Assembly (NCBI GenBank): GCA_937901125.1
Contig: CALCGT010000059.1
Coordinates: forward strand, 8,562-72,561
DNA from: an uncultured Clostridia bacterium
GTDB taxonomy: Bacteria; Bacillota; Clostridia; Lachnospirales; Anaerotignaceae
Length of the DNA: 64,000 bases
Direction of reading: 5' to 3'
Part shown: one piece after another, positions 34,496-43,449 of the stretch
Layout of the letters: every line of letters starts with the position of its first letter
Numbering within the stretch: position 1 is the first letter of the stretch
Program-made: the position numbers and the translations under genes
Notes under the pieces: model-generated
The model's database searches: none
Told to the model about the DNA's origin: nothing
What the model saw: only the letters and a program-made list of their open reading frames with translations

Positions 34496-34547
34496 TTAAA
34501 ACCAATTCGTAAGGCTGTGCCTTACTCATTGATTTGCTCCGCAAATC
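34496..34547 (-). repeat. Dispersed double-hairpin repeat, copy 2
   Basis: Read on the minus strand: GATTTGCGGAGCAAATC, then GTAAGGCACAGCCTTAC and GAATTGGTTTTAA. Both parts are perfect small hairpins. It matches 11449-11500. It lies in the leader between the T-box terminator and metY. Confidence 0.7.
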
Positions 34548-34629
34548 AAATTCATACTATATGAAAAGTGATTTTTGCAAGCAAAATCAGCTTGCATATA
34601 AGATGAATTTGGTTTTCTATGCTTATAAC

Positions 34630-35045
34630 AAAAAAAGCCGTCTCAAAGAAACCCTTTGAGACGGCTATAGTTAACCGCGGTACCACTCAAATTGCATATC
34701 TGAAATATGCCACCTCTTCGGGCTCCAGCAAGCCCTATGCTTTTACGCAGCAATCACGGGAGGAGCCTACCGATGGGAAACCATTATAAAGAACCAAGAC
34801 ATTTGGAAAACACTTTGTGTTTTCCAAATGATGGCTTTCGCCAAATGGATTTATGCAAATAGATTCACTTGTATGCAAGCATCCAATGATCCACTTGCAT
34901 AAATCCGCTTGGCTCTGAAGCTTCACACTTTCGAACCTCCGGCTCTGAAGCCATAGGCTGTTGAGTGAAATTGTTATCGGTTCGCAGCGACCACCGACTC
35001 TCTGGAAACGCAGGCACTCAGCCCTCTTCGTCATAGCCTTTTGTA
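34630..35045 (-). promoter_or_regulatory. T-box riboswitch controlling metY-metA, probably Met-specific
   Basis: On the minus strand, stem I has AGAGAGTCGGTGG and GTCGCTGCGAACCGAT; the T-box proper reads AATTTGAGTGGTACCGCGG (34672-34692); and the terminator AGCCGTCTCAAAG/CTTTGAGACGGCT with a T run lies at 34630-34666. In the presumed specifier loop after CACTCAACAGCCT comes ATG followed by G, which would select tRNA-Met. Uncharged tRNA-Met would prevent termination. The large 416-base size is due to long stems II/III in the centre (34800-34930). T-box is certain by motif; the specifier is an inference. Confidence 0.9.
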
Positions 35046-35096
35046 TGCATTTTATTTGGGCGGGGAAAGTTTTCTGACTCCACCGTATTGCAAATT

Positions 35097-35124
35097 ATTA
35101 TAACACCCAAAAAAAAATTGTCAA
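35097..35124 (-). promoter_or_regulatory. Promoter of the metY-metA transcript
   Basis: On the minus strand TTGACA (35119-35124), 16-base spacer, TATAAT (35097-35102), just upstream of the T-box. Confidence 0.85.
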
Positions 35125-35275
35125 TCTCTTTTTTGAGATTTGTTTTCGATTTTATACAATCCTTCTGGGGCTTTTGAAAAGAAAATTAAAGAAAGATTAA
35201 GAAAGCATGCCGCTGTTCTTCCAATTTTATCCGTATAATGGTAGTTATGAAAAAGATCGGAGGAGGTTTTAAACT

Positions 35276-36454
35276 ATGAAGTTGACGAAAAAGAAAAAAA
35301 TCATCCTTGTTGCGGCAATCGCTGTGGCAGTTACGGCGGGAGTGAAGCTGGCACTGGGCAGCGGAGAGCCTGCAGGGGAAATGGTCAGTACCGCCTTGGC
35401 GGAAAAGCAGGATTTACAGGAAACACTGCGGCTGAAAGCTGTGCTGGAGGGGACGGAAAGCACAGAAGTTGTCTCTCGTCTCCATTATGAGGTGAAGGAG
35501 TTGTTGGTAAAGGAAGGCGACCGAGTGAAAAAAGGGCAGTTGCTGGCGGTTTTGGACAGCACAGACCTTTCTCAGGAGATGTCCCTGAAAAAAGGCAGCC
35601 TGACTCTGTTGCAGAAGCAGCAGGCAGAGACCTTGCGGGACAGACAGGTGGAATATGATAACGCCAAAAAGGCCTATGACGATACGAAAGCCCTCTTCGA
35701 TATCGGCGCAGCCAGCAAGGCGGAGTTGGATGATGCCAAGGAAAAATTGGATGCCATCCCTGCGGAAAATGGAAAGGCAGTGCTTTCTGCTGTGGAGAAG
35801 CAGACCCTTGCCAATACCAACCAGGAAATCAGCATCCAAGCCAGCACCATGGATGACTGTCAGATCCGCAGTATGATCGACGGGACAGTGACCCGTGTGA
35901 ATACGAAGGTAGGTCGCTTTGCTGATGAAACAGAGGACGATAAGCCTATGTTTGTCATTGAAAATGTGGATACCCTGCAAATGAAGGTTATGGTCAGCGA
36001 AAATGATATCGCTAAGGTTTCCGTAGGGCAGAAGGTGGATATCACAGCGGATATTCTGAACGGCGAAAGTGTGCAGGGGGAAGTCATCCGCATTTCTCCC
36101 ACAGGGGAATTGAAGGACGGCACTACATCGGAACGGGTCATCCCTGTTTATATCAGTGTGAAGGAAAAGAATGATAAGCTTATCGCCGGCATTACTGCGA
36201 AAGCCACCATACATATCGCGGAAGCAAAACAGGCATTGACTGTGCCTTATGAAGCCGTAGGCGAGCTGGAGGACGGCAGCACGGTGGTTTATGTGGTCAA
36301 TGGGGACAATACCATCCATATTGTGCCTGTGAAACTGGGGCTAGAAACAGACTTGTATGTGGAGATCAAAGGCAGCGAACTGAAGGAAGGGCAGACTATC
36401 GTACTGAATCCCAGCCCTGCCTTGACCGAGGGCATGGCCGTCGTGCCGCAGTAA
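35276..36454 (+). CDS. Efflux adaptor protein (MacA/HlyD type)
   Basis: 392 residues, ATG 35276 after GGAGGAGG. An N-terminal membrane segment (residues 8-25) is followed by a barrel-sandwich lipoyl-like half (V-K-E-G-D-R-V-K-K-G-Q-L-L-A-V-L-D near 77-93), a coiled-coil hairpin (about 100-190), the second lipoyl half (I-D-G-T-V-T-R-V-N-T-K-V-G near 198-212) and beta-barrel domains. It links to the ABC ATPase and permease genes that follow at once. In Gram-positives such adaptors act with MacB-like transporters, for export of peptides or toxic compounds. Confidence 0.9.
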   Translation: MKLTKKKKIILVAAIAVAVTAGVKLALGSGEPAGEMVSTALAEKQDLQETLRLKAVLEGTESTEVVSRLHYEVKELLVKEGDRVKKGQLLAVLDSTDLSQEMSLKKGSLTLLQKQQAETLRDRQVEYDNAKKAYDDTKALFDIGAASKAELDDAKEKLDAIPAENGKAVLSAVEKQTLANTNQEISIQASTMDDCQIRSMIDGTVTRVNTKVGRFADETEDDKPMFVIENVDTLQMKVMVSENDIAKVSVGQKVDITADILNGESVQGEVIRISPTGELKDGTTSERVIPVYISVKEKNDKLIAGITAKATIHIAEAKQALTVPYEAVGELEDGSTVVYVVNGDNTIHIVPVKLGLETDLYVEIKGSELKEGQTIVLNPSPALTEGMAVVPQ

Positions 36455-36467
36455 GGAGTGATGCCAT

Positions 36468-37163
36468 ATGAAGGAGATCATCAAGATCGAACATTTACAT
36501 AAAACTTACGACACGGGGGCGGTGCAGGTACATGCCCTCCGAGATGTGAACCTGACCATTACCGAAGGGGAATATGTTGCAATCATGGGGCAGTCCGGCT
36601 CCGGTAAATCTACCTTGATGAATATTTTGGGGTGCATGGACAGACGGTTTGAAGGGACATACCTTTTGGACGGCATCAGTATCGAAGATCAGGAAGAAAA
36701 CGAGCTTTCCCGCATCCGTAATAAAAAGATTGGTTTTGTTTTTCAGGCGTTTCAGCTGATCCCTCGCACCTCTGCATTGAAAAATGTGGAGATCCCCATG
36801 ATCTATGCGGGGATGAAGGGAGAAAAACGCAGGAAAAAAGCGGAAGCCTTGCTAGAAAAGGTAGGCTTGGGGGAACGCATCCACCATATGCCCAATGAGC
36901 TTTCCGGCGGGCAGAAGCAGAGAGTTGCCATTGCCAGAGCCTTGGCAAACGATCCTGCTATCCTCCTTGCCGATGAACCGACGGGGAATCTGGATACAAA
37001 AGCATCCCATGAAATCATGGAATTTTTCACAAAGCTGAATGAGGAAGGGGCAACAGTCATCGTGGTTACCCACGAGGAGGATATCGCCCAATATACGAAA
37101 CGCATCGTCCGTTTTCAGGATGGACAGATCATCAGTGATACAAAGGTGGTGAAGGAAGGATGA
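36468..37163 (+). CDS. ABC transporter ATP-binding protein (MacB/LolD type)
   Basis: 231 residues, 13 bases after the adaptor gene. Walker A G-Q-S-G-S-G-K-S-T near residue 41, signature L-S-G-G-Q-K-Q-R near 143, Walker B A-I-L-L-A-D-E-P-T-G-N-L-D near 160. The G-N-L-D ending and N-K-K-I-G-F-V-F-Q pattern place it in the MacB/LolD/FtsE branch, which works by mechanotransmission, not by import. It overlaps the permease gene by 4 bases (ATGA). Confidence 0.93.
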   Translation: MKEIIKIEHLHKTYDTGAVQVHALRDVNLTITEGEYVAIMGQSGSGKSTLMNILGCMDRRFEGTYLLDGISIEDQEENELSRIRNKKIGFVFQAFQLIPRTSALKNVEIPMIYAGMKGEKRRKKAEALLEKVGLGERIHHMPNELSGGQKQRVAIARALANDPAILLADEPTGNLDTKASHEIMEFFTKLNEEGATVIVVTHEEDIAQYTKRIVRFQDGQIISDTKVVKEG

Positions 37164-38365
37164 TATTTGAAAACATCAAGCTGGCATTTTCTGCGATCCG
37201 TGCCAATAAAATGCGTTCCTTTCTGACCATGCTGGGCATGATCATCGGTATCAGCTCCGTTATCGCCATCGTTTCTTTGGGGGATACTATGCGGAGCATG
37301 TTTGCCAAGGAATATGAAAATGTTGGCATTGGTCTGGCCTATGTCTATATCATTACGGAGGACGGCTATTATACGGAGAATGAGATGTTTACCCAAGAGG
37401 ATGTGGAACGGCTGAAGGAGGCCATGGGAGACGACCTGACCTATGTGGGCTTTGAAACAGGCGAGCGCACCGACCTGCAGGCAGGACGAAAAAAAGAAAA
37501 AGTCATGATAAAGGGGCTGGCAGAGAATCCAACTGCCATGGAAGATCCCAAGATTGTTTACGGGCGGATGCTCAACGACAGAGATATCCATGGGGAGAGG
37601 AATTATGCTGTTTTGGATAAGGAAACGGCTCTAAATCTTTTCGGTGTGGAAAACGCCGTGGGCAAGACTGTAAAGACTACTATCAACCAGGAAGGCACAG
37701 AGCTGATGGTTGTGGGTGTCTATGAAAACACCGATTCTGCCTTGGTGCGGATGTTGGGCGGCAGTGGACCCAAATCCGTTTATGTGCCAGAAAGCATCAT
37801 GGTTTCTGCGGATTCCAGTAACTGGACCATAGATTTCTGTATGAATACGGAAGGAGATATGGAAAAGACCCTGGAACGGGTAAAGACCTTTGTAGCAAGG
37901 ATGAAAAACCATGATCTGAGCGAAGTTCGTTCAGAATCTGCTATGGAAGAAATGGGCATGATGGACAGTATGCTTGGCTCTCTTTCTATGGTGGTGGGGG
38001 CCATTGCTGCGATCTCTCTGCTGGTAGGCGGCATCGGCATTATGAATATCATGCTGGTTTCTGTGACGGAGCGTACCCGTGAAATCGGTATCCGAAAGGC
38101 ATTGGGTGCCCAGACGAAGGATATTTTGATACAATTCCTGATTGAAGCGGCGGCCATTTCTGCCGCAGGGGGAATCATCGGCACGGCCCTGGGCATTTCC
38201 ATCGTTGCCATCGGCGGCGCGCTGGTGGGCATTACCGCCGTGGTGAAGCCTACCGTTGTGGCGGTGGCGGTCATCTTTTCCGCAGTAGTGGGCCTTGGCT
38301 TCGGGCTGTATCCTGCTAGAAAAGCGGCCAGAAAAGACCCTGTGGAAGCCCTGCGGTATGAATAA
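37160..38365 (+). CDS. MacB-like ABC transporter permease
   Basis: 401 residues. One N-terminal membrane helix (about 18-40), a large extracytoplasmic MacB_PCD domain (about 45-275), then three C-terminal helices of the FtsX domain, with G-G-I-G-I-M-N-I-M-L-V-S-V-T-E-R-T-R-E-I-G-I split here as G-G-I-G-I-M-N-I and S-V-T-E-R-T-R-E-I-G-I-R-K-A-L-G-A. That last stretch is diagnostic. It completes a three-gene efflux system with the adaptor and ATPase upstream. Confidence 0.93.
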   Translation: MIFENIKLAFSAIRANKMRSFLTMLGMIIGISSVIAIVSLGDTMRSMFAKEYENVGIGLAYVYIITEDGYYTENEMFTQEDVERLKEAMGDDLTYVGFETGERTDLQAGRKKEKVMIKGLAENPTAMEDPKIVYGRMLNDRDIHGERNYAVLDKETALNLFGVENAVGKTVKTTINQEGTELMVVGVYENTDSALVRMLGGSGPKSVYVPESIMVSADSSNWTIDFCMNTEGDMEKTLERVKTFVARMKNHDLSEVRSESAMEEMGMMDSMLGSLSMVVGAIAAISLLVGGIGIMNIMLVSVTERTREIGIRKALGAQTKDILIQFLIEAAAISAAGGIIGTALGISIVAIGGALVGITAVVKPTVVAVAVIFSAVVGLGFGLYPARKAARKDPVEALRYE

Positions 38366-38578
38366 AAAGAAAATATAAATGGGGCAAAAGCTGCCCGATG
38401 GGACGAAAAATCTGTAAATTTTATGCGTTTTGCTGAAAATTTGCGGATTTTTTTCATTTGATTTTCTGTTTTGAAAAGTTGAATTTGGAATGATTTTATT
38501 TTGCTGGATAAGAAAATATGGTATACTTAACCATGGTGTAGAATCGAAATTTTTAGAATATGATAGGAGGTGCGCTAA

Positions 38579-41500
38579 ATGGAACAGGATGAAATGAATA
38601 TGGAAATCAAACCCTTTACGCATCTCCATGTCCATACGGAATATAGCCTGCTGGATGGTTCTGCCAAGATCAAGGAGCTGGCGCAGCGGGTGAAGGAACT
38701 GGGGATGAACAGCATCGCCATCACAGACCATGGTGCCATGTATGGCGCGGTGGAATTTTATAAAGCGGCTCTGGAGGCAGGCATTAAGCCTATCATCGGC
38801 TGTGAGGTTTATGTGGCGGAAGGTTCCCGGTTCAAAAAGGAAGGCAAGGGCGGCGGCTATTATCATCTGGTACTGCTGGCGGAGAATAATGAGGGCTATC
38901 AAAACCTGATCAAGCTGGTTTCCTATGGATTCACAGAAGGGTTTTATTATAAGCCCCGCGTGGATAAGGAGCTTTTGCGGAAATACAGCAAGGGACTGAT
39001 CGCTTCCAGTGCCTGCCTTGCGGGGGAAGTTCCCAGAAATATCCTGAATATTTCTTACGAAAAGGCCAAAGAGGCGGCTTTGGACTATCTGGAAATCTTT
39101 GGTGAGGGCAATTACTTTTTGGAATTGCAGGATCACGGGATGCGGGAACAGAAAATCGTCAATGAAGCATTGGTACGCATGAGCAGGGAAACGGGTATTC
39201 CCCTGATCGCCACCAATGACAGCCATTATATCTATAAAGAGGACGCAGAACCCCACGATATCCTGCTGTGCATCCAGACGGGGAAAACAGTGCTGGATGA
39301 GGACAGGATGCGCTACGAAGGCGGGCAGTTTTATGTGAAAAGCCCCGAGGAGATGTACGATCTCTTTTCCTTTGCCCCGGAAGCCTGCGAAAATACGGCA
39401 AAAATTGCGGAACGCTGCAATGTGACCTTTACCTTCCATGAATTGAAGCTGCCCCGGTTCGATGTGCCTGACGGGAAAACAGCAGAGGAATATTTAAGAG
39501 AACTTTGTTATCAGGGTTTTGCGGAAAAATACTCCGACCCCAAGGCGGAATGGAAGGAACGCTTGGAATACGAGCTTTCTACCATTGTAAATATGGGTTA
39601 TGTGGATTATTTCCTTATTGTTTGGGATTTTATCAAATATGCTAAGGACAACGGCATCATCGTTGGACCGGGACGTGGTTCTGCGGCGGGCAGTATGGTT
39701 TCCTATTGCCTTTCCATCACGACCATCGACCCTTTGAAATATGACCTGATCTTCGAACGTTTTTTGAATCCTGAGCGTGTCAGCATGCCCGATATTGATA
39801 TCGACTTCTGCTATGAAAGGCGGCAGGAGGTCATTGACTATGTCATTCGAAAATATGGGGAAGCCAATGTTGCCCAGATCATTACTTTCGGTACGCTGGC
39901 GGCAAGGGCTGCCATCAAGGACGTGGGCCGTGCCCTGGCAATGCCCTATGCGGATGTGGACCGCATTTCCAAGATGATTCCTACAGAATTGGGCATTACC
40001 ATCGAAAAAGCCCTGAAAATGAACCCTGATCTTAGAAAGGCTTACGAAGAGGAAGAGGATACGAAACGCCTCATTGACACATCCATACGTCTGGAAGGTC
40101 TGCCTCGCCATTCTTCCACCCATGCGGCGGGGGTTGTCATCTGTCGTGAGCCTGTTATGGAATATGTGCCCCTCAGTGCCAATGACGGGCAGGTCAACAC
40201 CCAGTATACTATGACGCTGCTGGAGGAACTGGGACTGCTGAAAATGGACTTTTTGGGTCTGCGGACTTTGACAGTCATCCAGAGTGCTGTGCAGGAAATT
40301 GAGCGTATCCACGGTGTGAAGCTGGGTATGGATCACCTGCCGGAAAACGACCCTGCTGTCTATGATATGATTTGTCAGGGGAAAACGGAGGGCGTGTTCC
40401 AGCTGGAAAGCGGCGGCATGAAGCAGTTTATGAAGGAATTGCAGCCCCGCTGTCTGGAAGATATGATCGCCGGTATTGCATTGTATCGCCCGGGCCCCAT
40501 GGATTTTATCCCCAAATACATCAAAGGGAAAAATGCCGGCGGCAATGTGCAGTATACCCATCCGAAACTGGAGCCGATTCTGGAAAATACTTATGGCTGT
40601 ATTGTTTACCAGGAACAAGTTATGCAGATTGTGCGGGACTTGGCGGGATATAGCTTGGGTCGAAGTGATCTGGTGCGTCGTGCCATGAGTAAGAAAAAGG
40701 CTTCCGTCATGGCGGAGGAGAGAAAAAATTTCGTGTACGGCGATGGCAAGGATGTGCCGGGATGTGTGAAAAACGGCATTCCCGCGGAAGCGGCGGAGAA
40801 GATTTTCGATGAAATGACAGACTTCGCCAAATACGCTTTCAATAAGAGCCACGCCGCCTGCTATGCGGTGGTCGGCTATCAGACAGCATGGCTGAAAGCC
40901 CATTATCCCGTGGAATTTATGGCAGCACTGATGACCAGCGTTATGGATAACGCAGCGAAGGTTTCCGGCTATGTGGAGGAATGTAAAAAAATGGGCATCC
41001 GGCTTTTGCCTCCCGATATCAATGAAGGCTACCGACAGTTTTCCGTATCCGATGGGAAAATCCGCTTTGCTTTGGCGGCCATCAAAAATGTCGGCAAGGG
41101 TGCGGTGGATGCGCTGGTGGCGGAACGGGAAAAGAATGGCCCCTTCACTTCCATGACGGATTTCTGCAACCGTATGGAGGGCGGCGAATGGAACAAGCGG
41201 GGCATGGAAAGCCTCATCAAAGGTGGCGCTATGGACAGTCTCGGCGGCTTCCGCAGCCAATATATGGTGATTTATAAAAGCATTCTGGATGGCATTGGTC
41301 AGGCCAGAAAAAATAATATCGAAGGGCAGCTGAACCTGTTCGACATGGACGGAGGAGATGAATCCTTCCAGCAGCAGGATGAACTGCCGCCCATCCAGGA
41401 ATATCCTCTTCGGGAAAAACTGGCCATGGAAAAGGAAGTGTTGGGCATCTATGTCAGCGGGCATCCTCTGGCAGAATATGAGGAACAGCTGAGAAGAAAG

Positions 41501-42058
41501 ATCAGCCACAGCAGTCTGGATTTCCTACCGGCGGAAGAGGGGGAAGATCGCCTGCAGGTGGAAGAAGAAACAAAGGTCATCGTTGGTGGTATGGTAGCAG
41601 GCATTTCTGTGAAATATACTAGAAACAACGATAAAATGGCCTTTGTGACGCTGGAAGATTTCCAGGGTAGTATAGAAATCGTGATTTTCCCGAAGGTCTA
41701 TGAAAAATGCGCGGCTTCTCTGAAGGAGGATGAAGTCCTTCTCATCAAAGGCAGAGCCAATGTTTCCGCCGATGGGGAAGGGAAGGTCATTGCCCAGGAA
41801 GTGAAGCCTTTGGTGCTGGGAGAAAAAGAATCGCCAAGCTCCGTCTGGCTGAAACTGGCGGCGGGGCAGGAAGTGCCCTTCGGGCAGATCACTGCGATTT
41901 TAGGAAAATATCACGGGAATGTTCCCGTATATATCTATGATGAAAAAACAAAGCGGAAAATGAAGGCGGACCGCATCAACTGGGTCACAGGGGAAGAGGA
42001 ACTCTGTGAAGAGCTGCGGCTGCTCCTTGGTGAAAAAAACGTTGCGTTGAAATATTGA
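38579..42058 (+). CDS. dnaE: DNA polymerase III alpha subunit (DnaE)
   Basis: 1159 residues, ATG 38579 after AGGAGGTGCG. Order of domains: PHP (1-210, with L-H-V-H-T-E-Y-S-L-L-D); palm/fingers polymerase core (about 280-800), with catalytic Asp residues in M-P-D-I-D-I-D-F near 402 and the G-P-G-R-G-S-A-A-G-S motif near 363; a helix-hairpin-helix region (about 830-930); and an OB domain near 1000-1075 (V-I-V-G-G-M-V-A-G-I). Length and layout are DnaE1-like. In Firmicutes it works beside PolC at the replication fork. The TRAP, pfkA and pyk genes follow in the same direction. Confidence 0.96.
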   Translation: MEQDEMNMEIKPFTHLHVHTEYSLLDGSAKIKELAQRVKELGMNSIAITDHGAMYGAVEFYKAALEAGIKPIIGCEVYVAEGSRFKKEGKGGGYYHLVLLAENNEGYQNLIKLVSYGFTEGFYYKPRVDKELLRKYSKGLIASSACLAGEVPRNILNISYEKAKEAALDYLEIFGEGNYFLELQDHGMREQKIVNEALVRMSRETGIPLIATNDSHYIYKEDAEPHDILLCIQTGKTVLDEDRMRYEGGQFYVKSPEEMYDLFSFAPEACENTAKIAERCNVTFTFHELKLPRFDVPDGKTAEEYLRELCYQGFAEKYSDPKAEWKERLEYELSTIVNMGYVDYFLIVWDFIKYAKDNGIIVGPGRGSAAGSMVSYCLSITTIDPLKYDLIFERFLNPERVSMPDIDIDFCYERRQEVIDYVIRKYGEANVAQIITFGTLAARAAIKDVGRALAMPYADVDRISKMIPTELGITIEKALKMNPDLRKAYEEEEDTKRLIDTSIRLEGLPRHSSTHAAGVVICREPVMEYVPLSANDGQVNTQYTMTLLEELGLLKMDFLGLRTLTVIQSAVQEIERIHGVKLGMDHLPENDPAVYDMICQGKTEGVFQLESGGMKQFMKELQPRCLEDMIAGIALYRPGPMDFIPKYIKGKNAGGNVQYTHPKLEPILENTYGCIVYQEQVMQIVRDLAGYSLGRSDLVRRAMSKKKASVMAEERKNFVYGDGKDVPGCVKNGIPAEAAEKIFDEMTDFAKYAFNKSHAACYAVVGYQTAWLKAHYPVEFMAALMTSVMDNAAKVSGYVEECKKMGIRLLPPDINEGYRQFSVSDGKIRFALAAIKNVGKGAVDALVAEREKNGPFTSMTDFCNRMEGGEWNKRGMESLIKGGAMDSLGGFRSQYMVIYKSILDGIGQARKNNIEGQLNLFDMDGGDESFQQQDELPPIQEYPLREKLAMEKEVLGIYVSGHPLAEYEEQLRRKISHSSLDFLPAEEGEDRLQVEEETKVIVGGMVAGISVKYTRNNDKMAFVTLEDFQGSIEIVIFPKVYEKCAASLKEDEVLLIKGRANVSADGEGKVIAQEVKPLVLGEKESPSSVWLKLAAGQEVPFGQITAILGKYHGNVPVYIYDEKTKRKMKADRINWVTGEEELCEELRLLLGEKNVALKY

Positions 42059-42081
42059 ATTCGTATGGAGGAGGAATTTGT

Positions 42082-42330
42082 ATGGCTGAAAAAATTGGGA
42101 CAGATACTTCCTATATCTGTGTGAAAGCCTTGGAAAAGGGAGTCAACATCATTGGTGTGACCCGCGGTGAGGTGACAAAGATCCACCATACGGAAAAGCT
42201 GGATCGGGGTGAAGTGTTGATTGCCCAGTTTACAGAAAATACCTCTGCTATGAAGATTCGAGGCAATGCGGAAGTATATACCCAGTTTGGTGTGATTCGT
42301 GCCGGCGAAGTGGATATTGAAAGAAAATAA
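42082..42330 (+). CDS. mtrB: trp RNA-binding attenuation protein (TRAP/MtrB)
   Basis: ATG 42082 lies 7 bases after GGAGGAGGA; the frame is open a little upstream but without a site. The 82-residue product aligns with Bacillus TRAP along its whole length: V-K-A-L-E-K-G-V-N-I-I-G-V-T-R-G, H-H-T-E-K-L-D-R-G-E-V, A-Q-F-T-E-N-T-S-A-M-K-I-R-G. The RNA-contacting Lys/Lys/Arg set (Lys in E-K-L-D, Lys and Arg in M-K-I-R-G) is intact. Rings of 11 subunits bind tryptophan and then (G/U)AG repeats in leader RNAs. No target repeats were seen in this window. It is placed between dnaE and pfkA, away from folate or trp genes. Confidence 0.9.
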   Translation: MAEKIGTDTSYICVKALEKGVNIIGVTRGEVTKIHHTEKLDRGEVLIAQFTENTSAMKIRGNAEVYTQFGVIRAGEVDIERK

Positions 42331-42417
42331 AAATATTGGGGTAGAAATATTTTCGTGAAAAGCGAAGAAGACTTTTTTAAGATGAAGCTTTTCATGGGAA
42401 ATTGAGGAGGATTTCGA

Positions 42418-43413
42418 ATGATGACAGAAATGAATGAAACAAAGAAAATCAAAAAAATCGGCGTACTGACCAGTGGAGGCGATGCCCCCGGCATGAATGC
42501 TGCTATCCGTGCCGTTGTCAGAACAGCAAAATATCATGGTGTTGATGTGGTAGGCATCCGCAAGGGTTATACAGGACTCATCGGCGGTGAGATCAAAGAG
42601 ATGCACAGCAAGGATGTTTCCAATGTAATGAATCTGGGCGGTACGATCCTGCATACGGCACGCTGCCCTGAAATGATGACAGAAGAAGGTCTGAATAAAG
42701 CGGCTGCCATCTATAAGATTTTGGGGCTGGATGCGCTGGTGGTAATCGGCGGCGATGGTTCTTACCGTGGTCTGGCGGAATTGGCAAAACGGGGCGTGAA
42801 TGGCGTTGGTATTCCTGCTACCATCGACTTGGATATGCGTGGCACAGAATATACCATCGGCTTTGATACAGCAGTAAATACCGGTATGGATGCCCTGAAT
42901 AAGCTGCGGGATACCTCCAATTCCCATGAACGTTGCTCTGTTGTAGAAGTGATGGGAAGAGACGCAGGCTATATCGCTGTTTGGTGCGGTATGTGCGGCG
43001 GTGCGGAGGAAGTTATGTTCCCAGAAGAAAAGGAAGTCATCGACAGCAACAGAGTCATCCAGCAGGTTTTAGAGAATAGAAGCATCGGGAAACGCCATAA
43101 TCTTATTGTAGTGGCAGAAGGCGTTGGCGGCACCCAGAAGCTGGCGAAGGATATCCAGGAGATCACAGGGATCCAGACCAGAGCCACCATCCTAGGCCAT
43201 CTGCAGAGAGGTGGTAGCCCCACAGCAACAGACCGTATGCACGCTTCCATGATGGGTTATCATGCTGTAAAAGCCATTCTGGGCGGCAGAGAAAACATTG
43301 TCGTTGCATATAACAGAGGCCGATATGAAATTCTGGATCTGTTTGAATCCCTGGAAATGAAGAAGTCTCTGGATCCGGAAATCTATGATGTTATCAAAAT
43401 CTTATCCATCTGA
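42418..43413 (+). CDS. pfkA: 6-phosphofructokinase
   Basis: 331 residues; two adjacent ATG codons (42418, 42421) follow AGGAGGATTTCGA. N-terminal G-V-L-T-S-G-G-D-A-P-G-M-N-A-A-I-R; G-G-D-G-S near residue 116, whose second Gly indicates ATP use rather than pyrophosphate; catalytic T-I-D-L-D near 138 (usually T-I-D-N-D; a Leu variant also known in clostridial enzymes); V-M-G-R-D-A-G. It phosphorylates fructose 6-phosphate in glycolysis. The pyruvate kinase gene follows 36 bases later, the usual pfkA-pykA pair. Confidence 0.95.
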   Translation: MMTEMNETKKIKKIGVLTSGGDAPGMNAAIRAVVRTAKYHGVDVVGIRKGYTGLIGGEIKEMHSKDVSNVMNLGGTILHTARCPEMMTEEGLNKAAAIYKILGLDALVVIGGDGSYRGLAELAKRGVNGVGIPATIDLDMRGTEYTIGFDTAVNTGMDALNKLRDTSNSHERCSVVEVMGRDAGYIAVWCGMCGGAEEVMFPEEKEVIDSNRVIQQVLENRSIGKRHNLIVVAEGVGGTQKLAKDIQEITGIQTRATILGHLQRGGSPTATDRMHASMMGYHAVKAILGGRENIVVAYNRGRYEILDLFESLEMKKSLDPEIYDVIKILSI

Positions 43414-43449
43414 TTCGTGGATACAGAAGAAAAGAGGAGGTAACGCAAT

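Noticed and set aside
39494..41509. 671-residue open frame antisense to dnaE
   Set aside because: Same artefact; no ribosome binding site and no recognisable domain.
42836..42850. Leu in place of Asn in the PFK catalytic T-I-D-N-D motif
   Set aside because: The catalytic Asp residues are present, and the T-I-D-L-D variant is known in clostridial phosphofructokinases.
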